A stretch of 64,000 nucleotides of DNA from Candidatus Sulfotelmatobacter sp. (GTDB lineage: Bacteria > Vulcanimicrobiota > Vulcanimicrobiia > Vulcanimicrobiales > Vulcanimicrobiaceae): the NCBI GenBank assembly GCA_035504415.1, contig DATJRY010000021.1, positions 388,580 to 452,579 of the forward strand, read 5' to 3'. Within the stretch, counting starts at the first letter, position 1. Each line of letters begins with the position of its first letter. The notes beneath the pieces were generated by a model that saw only the letters and a program-made list of their open reading frames with translations, was not told the DNA's origin and searched no databases. Positions 1-9,530 of the stretch are shown here, piece by piece. Position numbers and translations under genes: made by a program.

Positions 1-26
1 GAACAGAACTGCGCCGGAGCCGCCCG

Positions 27-776
27 ATGAACAGCTTGACCGGGAAGGTGGCCATCGTCACCGGCGGCTCCAAGGGCATCGGCGCCGGGATCGCGCGCGG
101 TCTCGCCAGCGCCGGCGCGGCCGTCGCCGTGAACTATTCGTCCGACCGGGCCGGCGCCGAGCGCGTCGTGACCGCGATCCGCGAGGCCGGCGGCCGCGCC
201 CTCGCCGTCCAGGGCGACGTCGCGAAGGGCGCCGACGTCGAGCGGCTGTTCGCCGAGACGGCCAAGGAGCTGGGGCCGCCGAGCATCGTCGTCAACAACG
301 CGGGCGTGTACCGCTTCGATCCGATCGAGCAGGTCACCGAGGACGAGTTCCGCCGCGAGTTCGACACCAACGTGCTCGGCACGCTGTTGGTCAGCCGCGA
401 AGCGGCCAAGACGTTTCCCGCCGCGGGCGGCAGCATCGTCAACATCAGCTCGGTCGCGAGCACGGCACACATGCCGGGCGCGTCCGTCTACTCAGCGACG
501 AAGGCCGCGCTTGACGCGGTGACGCGTTCGCTGGCCGCCGAGCTGGGGCCGCGCAAGATTCGCGTCAACACCGTCGCGCCGGGCCCGGTCGACACCGAAG
601 GCTCGCAGGCCGCCGGCGTCATCGGCAGCGACTTCGAGAAGGCGATGGTCGCGCAGACGCCGCTCGGACGCATCGCGAAGCCCGACGACATCGCGCCGGT
701 CGTGGTGTTCCTAGCCTCCGACGACGCGGGCTGGCTGACCGGTGAGCGCGTGAGCGCGTCGGGCGGTCTTCACTAA
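27..776 (+). CDS. SDR family oxidoreductase (FabG-like)
   Basis: Classical short-chain dehydrogenase/reductase of 249 residues, the usual family length. The Rossmann motif TGGSKGIG lies at residues 12-19, the structural NNAG at about 90-93, and the catalytic Ser near 142 with Tyr155 and Lys159 (YSATK). It should carry out NAD(P)-dependent oxidation or reduction of a carbonyl/hydroxyl group. The FabG-like sequence does not fix the substrate, and an isolated FabG-type SDR outside a fatty-acid cluster is often a general ketoreductase. It starts at ATG. Its stop overlaps the stop of the convergent gene on the other strand by a few bases. Confidence 0.9.
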   Translation: MNSLTGKVAIVTGGSKGIGAGIARGLASAGAAVAVNYSSDRAGAERVVTAIREAGGRALAVQGDVAKGADVERLFAETAKELGPPSIVVNNAGVYRFDPIEQVTEDEFRREFDTNVLGTLLVSREAAKTFPAAGGSIVNISSVASTAHMPGASVYSATKAALDAVTRSLAAELGPRKIRVNTVAPGPVDTEGSQAAGVIGSDFEKAMVAQTPLGRIAKPDDIAPVVVFLASDDAGWLTGERVSASGGLH

Positions 777-1063
777 GCGACGCCGAGGTAGTTCGCCAGC
801 CACATGATGCCGCGCGAGAAGCAGCTGACCTCGTCGCGGCAGGGCTGCGCATGCGGCGCGTCGCGCAAGCGGCTCCAGACCTCCGCGCCGCCCATGCGCA
901 CGAGCTCGTCGAAACGGCTCGACCACTCGACCGTGTGGTCGCCGACGATGCGCCGGCAGACGTAGAGCCGGATGACGCGCCCGCCGACGGCGACCTGGCA
1001 GATGCGACCGGGCACGATCTCGTCGACCTCGTCGAACGGAAAGGACTCGACCGATGCACTCAT
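773..1063 (-). CDS. Small protein of unknown function, coupled to epoxide-hydrolase-like gene
   Basis: A 96-residue protein with an acidic N-terminus ([14 protein letters not shown]) and two arginine-rich strands, ending in an IMWLANYLG segment. I do not recognise the family. Its ATG overlaps the TGA of the upstream gene in the same direction as ATGA (1060-1063), which strongly suggests translational coupling and real coding. It has no signal peptide or membrane helix. Residues such as C35, C75 and C81 are present but form no motif I can name. The stop codon overlaps the end of the convergent SDR. Confidence 0.65.
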   Translation of the reverse strand: MSASVESFPFDEVDEIVPGRICQVAVGGRVIRLYVCRRIVGDHTVEWSSRFDELVRMGGAEVWSRLRDAPHAQPCRDEVSCFSRGIMWLANYLGVA

Positions 1064-2193
1064 GACGACCTCTCTTCGAAGAACGTGCGAACGTCGTCCG
1101 CCAGCTCCGCCGGTGCCTCGAGCGCGGCGAAGTGGCCGCCGCGCGGCATGCGCGTGTAGCGTTGCAGGTTGAAGCCCCGCCGCAGCCATGCCGCGGGCGG
1201 ATTCCAGATCTCGTGGGGAAACGCGGCGTACGCCAGCGGTGGCGCGATGCGCTCCTCGCGCGCCAGCGCCATCGGATCGTGGGCGTTGTCGTAGTAGATC
1301 GCCATCGAGCTGCCGATCGCGCCGGTGAACCAGTACAGCGAGACGTTGGTGAGCAACAGATCGGGCGAGAACGGCGGCTCGGCGGCGTCGCTGCGATCGC
1401 TCCAGTAGTAGAACTTCTCGACGATCCACGACGCCAGGCCGGCCGGTGAGTCGTTGAGCGCGCTGGCCGGCGTGCGCGGCGTCGTCCGGTGCAGGTGCCC
1501 ATAGGCGCCGCGCGCTTCCGCCCACGCGGTGAAACCGGCGAGCGCCGCGCGCTCCTCCGCGTCCAGCGGCGCGCTGCCTTCGCCGAGCCACGGCCGGTAC
1601 GAGCTGCCCACGAAGTTGAGGTGCACGCCGATCACGCGCTCGGGCGCCAACCGCGCCACCAGCGAGGAGACGCCGGCGCCGACGTCGCCGCCTTGCAGCC
1701 CGAAGCGCTCGTAACCGAGCGCGGTCATCAACGCCAACCACAGCCGGGCCACTTCGCGATTCGGCGTCGTACCGCGGCGCGCCGAGAACGCGTAGCCGGG
1801 CAGCGAGGGGACGACCAGGTCGAACGCCGGACCGTCGCCGTTGCCGAGCAGCTCGATCACCTCGAGGAACTCGACGAACGAACCGGGCCAGCCGTGCGTG
1901 AGCACCAGCGGGATCGCCGGCCGGCGCGGCGAGCGCACGTGCACGAAGTGGATGCGCGTCCCATCGAGGTCGGCGACGAACTGCGGCAACGCGTTCAGCC
2001 GCGCTTCGTGCGCGCGCCAATCGTAGCGCTCGCGCCAATACGTCACCAGCTTGCGCAGGTAGACGGGATCGGTGCCGCGGGTCCAATCGGGCAAGCCCTC
2101 GTCTTCGTGCGGCCAGCGCGTTCGATCGAGCCGCGCGTGCAGGTCGGCAACGTCGGCGTCCGTGATCTCGATCCGAAACGGCGTGACGGTCAT
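1060..2193 (-). CDS. Epoxide hydrolase N-terminal domain alpha/beta hydrolase
   Basis: A 377-residue alpha/beta hydrolase of the microsomal-type epoxide hydrolase group. An EHN-type N-terminal domain spans about 1-90 (ITDADVADLHARLDRTRWP). The oxyanion-hole motif HGWPGS is at 100-105, the nucleophile is Asp170 in GGDVGAG, and the base histidine is in GGHFAAL near 354. An Asp nucleophile rather than Ser points to epoxide hydrolysis to a diol through an alkyl-enzyme ester. The natural epoxide is unknown. The gene is coupled to the downstream 96-residue protein and divergent from the NAD(P)-binding protein at 2277. Confidence 0.88.
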   Translation of the reverse strand: MTVTPFRIEITDADVADLHARLDRTRWPHEDEGLPDWTRGTDPVYLRKLVTYWRERYDWRAHEARLNALPQFVADLDGTRIHFVHVRSPRRPAIPLVLTHGWPGSFVEFLEVIELLGNGDGPAFDLVVPSLPGYAFSARRGTTPNREVARLWLALMTALGYERFGLQGGDVGAGVSSLVARLAPERVIGVHLNFVGSSYRPWLGEGSAPLDAEERAALAGFTAWAEARGAYGHLHRTTPRTPASALNDSPAGLASWIVEKFYYWSDRSDAAEPPFSPDLLLTNVSLYWFTGAIGSSMAIYYDNAHDPMALAREERIAPPLAYAAFPHEIWNPPAAWLRRGFNLQRYTRMPRGGHFAALEAPAELADDVRTFFEERSS

Positions 2194-2276
2194 CGCGTCC
2201 TCGCCGTTGATCTGGCCCGTCGCGGCGCCCGTTTCCTCCCGCAGCGTTTCTCCGGCGCGCGGTGTTGACGGACACG

Positions 2277-2888
2277 ATGAAGATCGCCGTCATTGGAGCC
2301 AGCGGACGCGTGGGCTCGCGGATCGTCGACGAAGCGCTCGCGCGCGGACACCAGGTCACCGCGATCGTTCGCGACGTCGACAAGGTCGCGCCGCGACCGC
2401 ACCTGGTGGCGCGCGCCGGCGACGTCAAGGATCCCGCCGCGCTGGCGAAGGTGCTCGCCGGTCACGACGTCGTCGTCAGCGCGGTGCGATTCGTCGACAC
2501 CGACCCCGCGGCGCTGATCGCAGCCGTCAAGGCGTCGGGTGTTCCGCGCTACCTGGTCGTCGGCGGTGCCAGCAGCTTACTGGTCGCGCCGGGAAAAGAG
2601 CTGGGCGATCAACCGGATTTTCCGGAAGCGTACAAGCCCGAGGCGAACGCGGGGCGGCAGTTCTTGCGCATGTTGCGCGCTGAGCCGGAGCTGGTATGGA
2701 CGTTTCTCTCGCCGTCGGCGTTCTTCGCGCCGGGCGAGCGCACCGGGCACTTTCGCACCGGTGACGAGATGTTGTTGACGGGTCCCGACGGGAAGAGCGC
2801 GATCTCGATGGAGGACTACGCGATCGCGATGCTCGACGAGATCGAGCATCCCGCGCACGAACGCGCGCGCTTCACCGTCGGATACTGA
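2277..2888 (+). CDS. NAD(P)H-binding protein, atypical SDR (NmrA-like)
   Basis: A 203-residue Rossmann-fold protein beginning MKIAVIGASGRVGSRI, with the GxxGxxG dinucleotide motif at residues 7-13. Atypical SDRs of this size (YwnB/BLVRB-like, NmrA type) are flavin/biliverdin reductases, sugar-nucleotide-like enzymes or NADP sensors, and no Tyr-x3-Lys catalytic pair is obvious. I chose the ATG at 2277 because it starts right at the first beta strand; a GTG lies five codons upstream at 2262. The substrate is not predictable from sequence. Confidence 0.82.
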   Translation: MKIAVIGASGRVGSRIVDEALARGHQVTAIVRDVDKVAPRPHLVARAGDVKDPAALAKVLAGHDVVVSAVRFVDTDPAALIAAVKASGVPRYLVVGGASSLLVAPGKELGDQPDFPEAYKPEANAGRQFLRMLRAEPELVWTFLSPSAFFAPGERTGHFRTGDEMLLTGPDGKSAISMEDYAIAMLDEIEHPAHERARFTVGY

Positions 2889-2899
2889 GCGCCAACCAC

Positions 2900-3019
2900 T
2901 TACAGGGCGGCCAGGACGGTCTGCGCGGTGTGCGTCGCGCTGGCGGCGGTCGTGACGAGGTCGGCACCCAGCACGAGGATCGCCACGATGGTGGCGGAGG
3001 CGAGGAAGCTGCGGAACAT
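2900..3019 (-). CDS. Small hydrophobic protein, 39 residues
   Basis: A short ORF beginning MFRSFLASATIVAILVLGAD and ending TVLAAL. It has a basic residue at position 3 followed by about 16 hydrophobic residues, so it is either a single-pass membrane peptide or a secreted peptide with cleavage near ASA. The start is supported by a purine-rich Shine-Dalgarno (AAGGAGAG, eight bases before the ATG), and a well-formed sigma70-like promoter lies about 70 bases upstream on the same strand. It fills an otherwise empty 286-base gap. No homologue family is recognised. Confidence 0.55.
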   Translation of the reverse strand: MFRSFLASATIVAILVLGADLVTTAASATHTAQTVLAAL

Positions 3020-3085
3020 CGGGAGGTCTCTCCTTAGCGGGCGAGCTGGCGGGTCAACTATTTTCGTAAGTGATCCGCTGCCGTC

Positions 3086-3114
3086 ACGATAGCACCGCGC
3101 CCGTCGGCTGTCAA
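3086..3114 (-). promoter_or_regulatory. Sigma70-like promoter for the 39-residue ORF
   Basis: On the minus strand TTGACA (3114-3109) is followed by exactly 17 bases and TATCGT (3091-3086), in an AT-rich patch unusual for this genome. It points at the small ORF ending at 2900 and implies a 5' leader of about 60 bases. Confidence 0.6.
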
Positions 3115-3174
3115 TTAAAAATCTAGTTAGACGGCGGACCGGGGTCGGCGGCCCGGCGGGCGAAGGGGTCCGCG

Positions 3175-3648
3175 ATGGCCGATGAGCGCTGGAAGTTCGA
3201 CGGGGTGCGGGTCGTCGCGGGCTGCGACCTCGACCCCAACACCCCCCAGACGCAGGGGATGAACCGGGCGGCCGCCATCACCCGGGCCACCGCCGGGGCC
3301 GAGAAGCTCTGGGCCGGGACCGTCGTCATCGAGCCGGACGCCAAGACCGGCGCCCACCACCACGGGGCGCTCGAGAGCGTCATCTACGTCGTACGCGGGA
3401 AGGCCCGGATGCGCTGGGGCGAGGCGCTGGAGTTCACCGCCGAGGCCGGCCCGGGCGACTTCATCTTCGTGCCGCCCTACGTGCCGCATCAGGAGATCAA
3501 CGCTTCCGCCGGCGAGCCGCTCGAGTGCGTGCTCGTTCGCAGCGGCCAGGAGCCGGTGGTCGTCAACCTCGACATCCCGGTGGTCGAAAAGCCGGAAACC
3601 GTGCACTGGATCGACGACATCCACCGCCGGGCTCACACGGACATTTAA
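3175..3648 (+). CDS. Cupin domain protein
   Basis: A 157-residue single-domain cupin. Metal-ligand motif 1 reads HHHGALES with His61-63 and Glu67, followed by the conserved Gly of VVRG. Motif 2, PGDFIFVPPYVPH, supplies His105. It probably binds one divalent metal ion (Fe, Mn, Ni or Zn) in a beta barrel. Single-domain cupins include dioxygenases, isomerases and sensors, so the reaction cannot be named. The ATG is preceded by AAGGGG at a suitable distance. It stands alone between the small ORF and the lytic transglycosylase. Confidence 0.85.
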   Translation: MADERWKFDGVRVVAGCDLDPNTPQTQGMNRAAAITRATAGAEKLWAGTVVIEPDAKTGAHHHGALESVIYVVRGKARMRWGEALEFTAEAGPGDFIFVPPYVPHQEINASAGEPLECVLVRSGQEPVVVNLDIPVVEKPETVHWIDDIHRRAHTDI

Positions 3649-3667
3649 CCAAAAAGGCGCAGCCGGG

Positions 3668-3687
3668 CCCTTCCCGCAGCGGAAGGG
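3668..3687 (+). terminator. Hairpin after cupin gene (weak terminator or leader structure)
   Basis: CCCTTCC and GGAAGGG form a perfect 7-bp stem around a 6-base loop. A second 5-bp stem GGTGC/GCACC follows and partly competes with it. There is no T-run, so this may be a pause/structured leader before the lytic transglycosylase rather than a terminator. Confidence 0.35.
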
Positions 3688-3721
3688 TGCTAGGGCGCAC
3701 CTTCGGAACCCGTATACCCAC

Positions 3722-4525
3722 ATGCTCCGCTTCCTAACGCTGCGTCATGCAGCGGCGCTCTTCGTCTTTGGCGCCGCTAGTTTGTCCGCCCTTCCCGCCG
3801 CTGCTCGCCCGGTTCCGCCGGTCGAGGCCAGCTACGCCGCCGTCCTCCGCTCCATCAATCCGCATCTCCCCGTCGGCCAGGCCCGTGCCTACGCGCGCTC
3901 CATCGTCAAGGACGCCACCCGCACGCACCTCGATCCCCGCTTCATCATGTCGATCGTCACCGTCGAGTCCCACTGGGAAGCCAACGCGATCTCGCGCGTG
4001 GGCGCTCGTGGCCTCGGCCAGCTGATGCCGCACACCGCGGCGCTGCTCGGCGTGAACGCGTGGAGCCCGTACGACAACCTGCGCGGCACCGCGAGCTACC
4101 TCAAGTCGCTGGTGGCGACGTTCGCCGGCCACAAGAACGCGATGTCGCTGGCGATCGCCGGCTACAACGCCGGCCCGAAGGCCGTCCAGAAGTATCACGG
4201 GATCCCGCCCTACGCGGAGACGCAGACCTACGTGACCCGCGTGCTGCACATGTGGAACATCCTGCGCGGCAAGGTCGGCCGGGCGTTCGCGCCGGGACCG
4301 GCCGCCGTCGCGGTCCGCCGCGTCGCGCCGCCCGACGAGCGCGAATGGATCAGCGGCCGCGACACGATCGTGCCGCCGGTCGTCCCCGCGGCGGTCAACC
4401 CGACCACGACGGCGCCGGCCGCGAGCACCGACGCGGCCACCAACGGCGCGTCGGCGACGAGCACCGTCCCCGCGACCACGACGGCACCCGTCGCCCCCTC
4501 GGCGACGACCAGCGCGACGAACTGA
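3722..4525 (+). CDS. Secreted lytic transglycosylase (SLT domain)
   Basis: A 267-residue exported murein-cleaving enzyme. The Sec signal peptide has its hydrophobic core at about 8-27 and the cleavage region PAAARP. An SLT/GH23-type domain follows: catalytic Glu82 in VTVESHWEANAIS, then GARGLGQLMP at 95-103 and the AYNAGPKAV motif near 150. It would cleave the MurNAc-GlcNAc bond to 1,6-anhydro-MurNAc products in the periplasm or wall. The last 60 residues are a low-complexity Ala/Thr/Pro tail that may act as a wall-spanning linker. Confidence 0.92.
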   Translation: MLRFLTLRHAAALFVFGAASLSALPAAARPVPPVEASYAAVLRSINPHLPVGQARAYARSIVKDATRTHLDPRFIMSIVTVESHWEANAISRVGARGLGQLMPHTAALLGVNAWSPYDNLRGTASYLKSLVATFAGHKNAMSLAIAGYNAGPKAVQKYHGIPPYAETQTYVTRVLHMWNILRGKVGRAFAPGPAAVAVRRVAPPDEREWISGRDTIVPPVVPAAVNPTTTAPAASTDAATNGASATSTVPATTTAPVAPSATTSATN

Positions 4526-4545
4526 CGCGGCGCCGCGCCGATCGT

Positions 4546-6270
4546 TCAGATCGGCGCGGTCGCTTCGCTCGCGAGCGGGAACCCGAACGGCGCACCGCTC
4601 GTCGTGAACCCGGTCTTCACCGCGTAGGCCCACATGTGCGCGAGCAAGTTGATCTGCTGGGGCGAGTACCACAGCAGCTCGGTCGGGTTTTGGAAGACCG
4701 TCCAGAAGTGCGGCAGATTCCAGAGCGGATAGTACAGGTTCCGATCGCCGATCAAATCGCGCACCGGTTGCGGTAACGCGTCGAACCACCGCTGGTTGAG
4801 ATCGTTGTAGAGCCAGAAGACCTGCACCGGCTCGGCGTCGGGGTACGGCGGGATGGCGAACGGGTTGGGCTGTTCGATCCGGTAGCGATCGGCGAACACC
4901 GTCGTGCCGCCCGCGGCGCGCGCCGCTTTGAGTCCCTTGACCAGCGCGGGCCACTGCGCGGTCGGGAAGATCTGCGTGTTCTGGCTGTTCCCGAAGTCGC
5001 TCTTCGGGATGTGTCCGAACAGGCGGCTGATCTGTCCGTCGATCCCGTCGACACACCCGTCGTCCGGCGATCCGATCGGATACGGCGAGTTGACGAACGC
5101 GAACACGACACGGTAGCCGCGCCGCAAGAGCGGCACGATCCCGACGTTCTCGAGGATCCCGCCGTCGCCGATCGTCACGCTTCGTCCGGGCGTCGTCCCG
5201 GCGGACTGCGGCGCGAAGTAGTTGAACTGCGGCGCCACCGAAGGGATGCCGATCTCGACGACGGCCGATGCGAACGCCGAGCTGCTGCTGCCGGCGACGT
5301 CGGAGAGCAAGAACCGGTACGCCGAGGTTCCGACCGTAACGACGTCGTTCACCGGCGGCGCGCTCGGCGCTTGTTGCGCGAACCCGACGTTCTCGACGAA
5401 GCCGCCGCCGAACGGACCGCTCTGACCCAGCGTGAGCTGCGGCTCGCCGGCGTACGCCGCGGTATACTCGAAGGGGCCGTACTGCTGGCCCGGCAGGTTG
5501 GCGATGTCCGCGCTCACCCGCTCCAGCGCGCTGACGGTGCCCGGCCGCGGTGCCAAGTCACCGCTCGGCGAGAGCACGGGGCTCTGCGTGATGTAGGTGC
5601 CGCCGGCGATGAAGAACGGACGATCCGCGTTCTGCACCAGGAAGTCGGCGCTCGAAAGCGACCGGTTGCGCGCGACGATCGCCGCGACCGTCGTGCCGTC
5701 GAGCGAGAGATATTGGCTCGTCGACGCGATGCCGAACGGCAGCAACAGCGTATCGTTGATCAGCCGCGACCACAGCTTGTCGTGCGGCGTTCCCCACGCC
5801 AGCTCGATCGCCGCGAACAGCGCGAGCTGCGCGTTGCTCAGGTTGAGCAACCCGGCTCCGAGGCACGCCGGTGCCACCGACGCGATGTCGTCGAGCGTGA
5901 TCTGCTGCGGCTCGAGGTACGCGCCGAGCAGCTCCGTGACGCTCGAGCCGCGCGCGTAGGTGAACGCGGAACCAAACCACGTGCCGCCCGAGACGCACGA
6001 GATCGCGCCGATGAACGGCAGCACGCCGGCCGCGGCGAGACCGCGCATCTGGCCGAGCGACGCTGCGCACGAACGCGGACCACCGCCCGAGAAGCACGCG
6101 CCCCACTTCCCCGACGCCGCGGAGTAGCGCGGGTTCGTCTGCTCCGGATAGCTCGCACCGGGCAACTGCTCCGGATAGAGCAGGACGTTGAGCGTCGCCG
6201 GTTGCGCGGCGACGACTTCGCGCGGCGCGACGTCACGAGCGGACGCGGCCGTGGATCTTGGACTCGACAT
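4546..6270 (-). CDS. Cytosolic phospholipase A2-like (patatin-fold) protein
   Basis: A 574-residue protein with the catalytic dyad layout of the cPLA2/PLA2B group. The oxyanion loop is SGGGPRS (61-67), the nucleophile elbow CVSGGTWFGSA has Ser94, and the catalytic Asp369 sits in GDGG followed by ENVGIVPLLRRG. This order and spacing match eukaryotic cPLA2 lysophospholipases more closely than short bacterial patatins. It should hydrolyse acyl esters of (lyso)phospholipids. No signal peptide is seen. I chose the ATG at 6270 because GAGG precedes it by eight bases; an in-frame GTG at 6279 has no usable spacing. Confidence 0.75.
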   Translation of the reverse strand: MSSPRSTAASARDVAPREVVAAQPATLNVLLYPEQLPGASYPEQTNPRYSAASGKWGACFSGGGPRSCAASLGQMRGLAAAGVLPFIGAISCVSGGTWFGSAFTYARGSSVTELLGAYLEPQQITLDDIASVAPACLGAGLLNLSNAQLALFAAIELAWGTPHDKLWSRLINDTLLLPFGIASTSQYLSLDGTTVAAIVARNRSLSSADFLVQNADRPFFIAGGTYITQSPVLSPSGDLAPRPGTVSALERVSADIANLPGQQYGPFEYTAAYAGEPQLTLGQSGPFGGGFVENVGFAQQAPSAPPVNDVVTVGTSAYRFLLSDVAGSSSSAFASAVVEIGIPSVAPQFNYFAPQSAGTTPGRSVTIGDGGILENVGIVPLLRRGYRVVFAFVNSPYPIGSPDDGCVDGIDGQISRLFGHIPKSDFGNSQNTQIFPTAQWPALVKGLKAARAAGGTTVFADRYRIEQPNPFAIPPYPDAEPVQVFWLYNDLNQRWFDALPQPVRDLIGDRNLYYPLWNLPHFWTVFQNPTELLWYSPQQINLLAHMWAYAVKTGFTTSGAPFGFPLASEATAPI

Positions 6271-6354
6271 GCACCACACCTCAGGCAGCGACGAGTGCCG
6301 GCCTCGCGGCCGGGCCTCGATTCTACCGCCGCCCGCCGAAGCGGCGCAAGGCGC

Positions 6355-7506
6355 CTAGGGCGACTTCGCCGGTGCCGGCGCCGAGGTCAGCGTGCCTTGT
6401 GGAACGGCGGTCGCCGTCAGCGTCTGCGGCGCGGAGGTCGCGGTGAGCGTCTGCGGCGGCGCGCTCGCCTCGATCTTCGTCGCACCGCTGGCGCCGGGTT
6501 CCGGCGAGCCGGCGCGAACCGCCGCCGCGCCAGGCTTCCCGGAGGGCGCCGGGGTCGGCGACTCGGCGGGCTCCGGCAACGCGTAGATCGCGAAGATCGC
6601 GGGCCGGTTGGCCAGCAGCTTGAGGACCTGGGCCGTGCCGACGAACAGGATGCGCTGCGGGGGCAGGGTCGGCGCAGCCGAGGGCTGCGGGCCGTGGGCG
6701 ACGTTCACCCCGCCCGGCGGGTTGGTCGGGAACTGCCCGTTGGGCATGCGGGTCGGCGTCGGGGTGGGTGTCGGCGTGAACAGGCTCGACTGCGGCACAC
6801 CGGAGGGCGTCGGGCTCGGCGAGGGGGTTGCGCCCGCCGCCGGGCTGCCGGCAGCGGCCGGATGCTTCGCCACGGCCGCCGGCGGCGGCGTCGCCGTGGT
6901 GTCGACCTTCTCGACCGCGAGCCGGTAGACGCTGTCTTTCTCACCCGAGTTCCAGAGCGCCATCCCGAACTCGCCGTCGCGGTACTCCGTCACGATGTCG
7001 CGCGGGATGTCGATCGCGATGCGCGGATAGCTGCTCAGCGTCGCGTCGTGCGTGGGCAGCAGCTCGATGTACGCCAGCGGGCGGGCCGGGTGCTCGCGTC
7101 CCTTGCGGTGCTTGCCCTTGCCGCTCTTGAGGTTGAGATCCGGGCCGTCTTCGGGCTTGTGGATCGAAAGCGTCACGCCGATCGCGATCTCGACGGCGGT
7201 GGGCGAGGGGGCCGGCGTGGGGTTCTTTCCCTTGCTCGGCGCGGGCGTGGCGGGGCCGGCGGTCGGGAACGCGATCGCTCCGCTGAAGCCGTCCAAGCTC
7301 GGCAGTTCCTGGAAGTCGGCCCGGTCGCCGTAGGTGAGGACCGCGCTGGCGGACGAGGGGCTCGGCGCGGGCGTCGGGTTGACGCCGAAGTTCGGCGACG
7401 AGAGCGTCTGCGGCATGGTGCCGGTCGAGCCGAACGAGCCCGAGCATGCGGCCAGTCCGGCACCGACCAGGATGAGCAAGACGAAGCCGCGCGGCCACAT
7501 ACGCAC
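6355..7506 (-). CDS. Proline/threonine-rich lipoprotein
   Basis: A 383-residue predicted lipoprotein: MRMWPRG followed by a hydrophobic stretch and the lipobox GLAAC with Cys21. Several Pro/Thr/Ser-rich linkers (PTPAPSPS, TPTPTPTPT, PPAAVAKHP) separate two more ordered segments, about residues 55-200 (acidic/basic, containing a KSGKGKHRKGREH stretch) and 285-315. The C-terminal tail carries an imperfect TLTAT tandem repeat. It should be anchored in a membrane and extend outward. No enzymatic motif is visible and the function is unknown. ATG starts exist at 7506 and 7500. Confidence 0.7.
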   Translation of the reverse strand: MRMWPRGFVLLILVGAGLAACSGSFGSTGTMPQTLSSPNFGVNPTPAPSPSSASAVLTYGDRADFQELPSLDGFSGAIAFPTAGPATPAPSKGKNPTPAPSPTAVEIAIGVTLSIHKPEDGPDLNLKSGKGKHRKGREHPARPLAYIELLPTHDATLSSYPRIAIDIPRDIVTEYRDGEFGMALWNSGEKDSVYRLAVEKVDTTATPPPAAVAKHPAAAGSPAAGATPSPSPTPSGVPQSSLFTPTPTPTPTRMPNGQFPTNPPGGVNVAHGPQPSAAPTLPPQRILFVGTAQVLKLLANRPAIFAIYALPEPAESPTPAPSGKPGAAAVRAGSPEPGASGATKIEASAPPQTLTATSAPQTLTATAVPQGTLTSAPAPAKSP

Positions 7507-7645
7507 GACGCCGGAGGTTCGCCCCGCGCCGCCCGTCTCTCCTATGCAATGCGCCGCATCACGCGGCGAGAAACGTCAAATATCTTCCTCGCCTCCCTTG
7601 GCGAGGAACGCAGCACGTGGGACGTCTCCTCGTAGGCGCTGCGGA

Positions 7646-9470
<1,825 letters not shown>

Positions 9471-9474
9471 TCTC

Positions 9475-9503
9475 AGGTTATGCTTAGCCCATTCGTATGT
9501 CAA
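9475..9503 (-). promoter_or_regulatory. Probable thiC promoter
   Basis: A perfect -35 box TTGACA (9503-9498, minus strand), 17 bases, then TAACCT (3 of 6 matches) as -10. Initiation would fall at about 9468, which coincides with the first base pairs of the TPP riboswitch. Confidence 0.45.
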
Positions 9504-9530
9504 GAAAGGCAGGGCGGAGCTTGAGATTGG

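Noticed and set aside
3649..3721. A cyclic-dinucleotide riboswitch before the lytic transglycosylase
   Set aside because: Hairpins and a GGAACCCG tail are present but the conserved cores of ydaO or GEMM classes are not, so only a structured leader is noted.
5011..7635. A very long open frame on the plus strand opposite the phospholipase and lipoprotein
   Set aside because: It is the antisense of two well-supported genes; its translation is Arg/Asp-rich low complexity without motifs, as expected in a high-GC genome.
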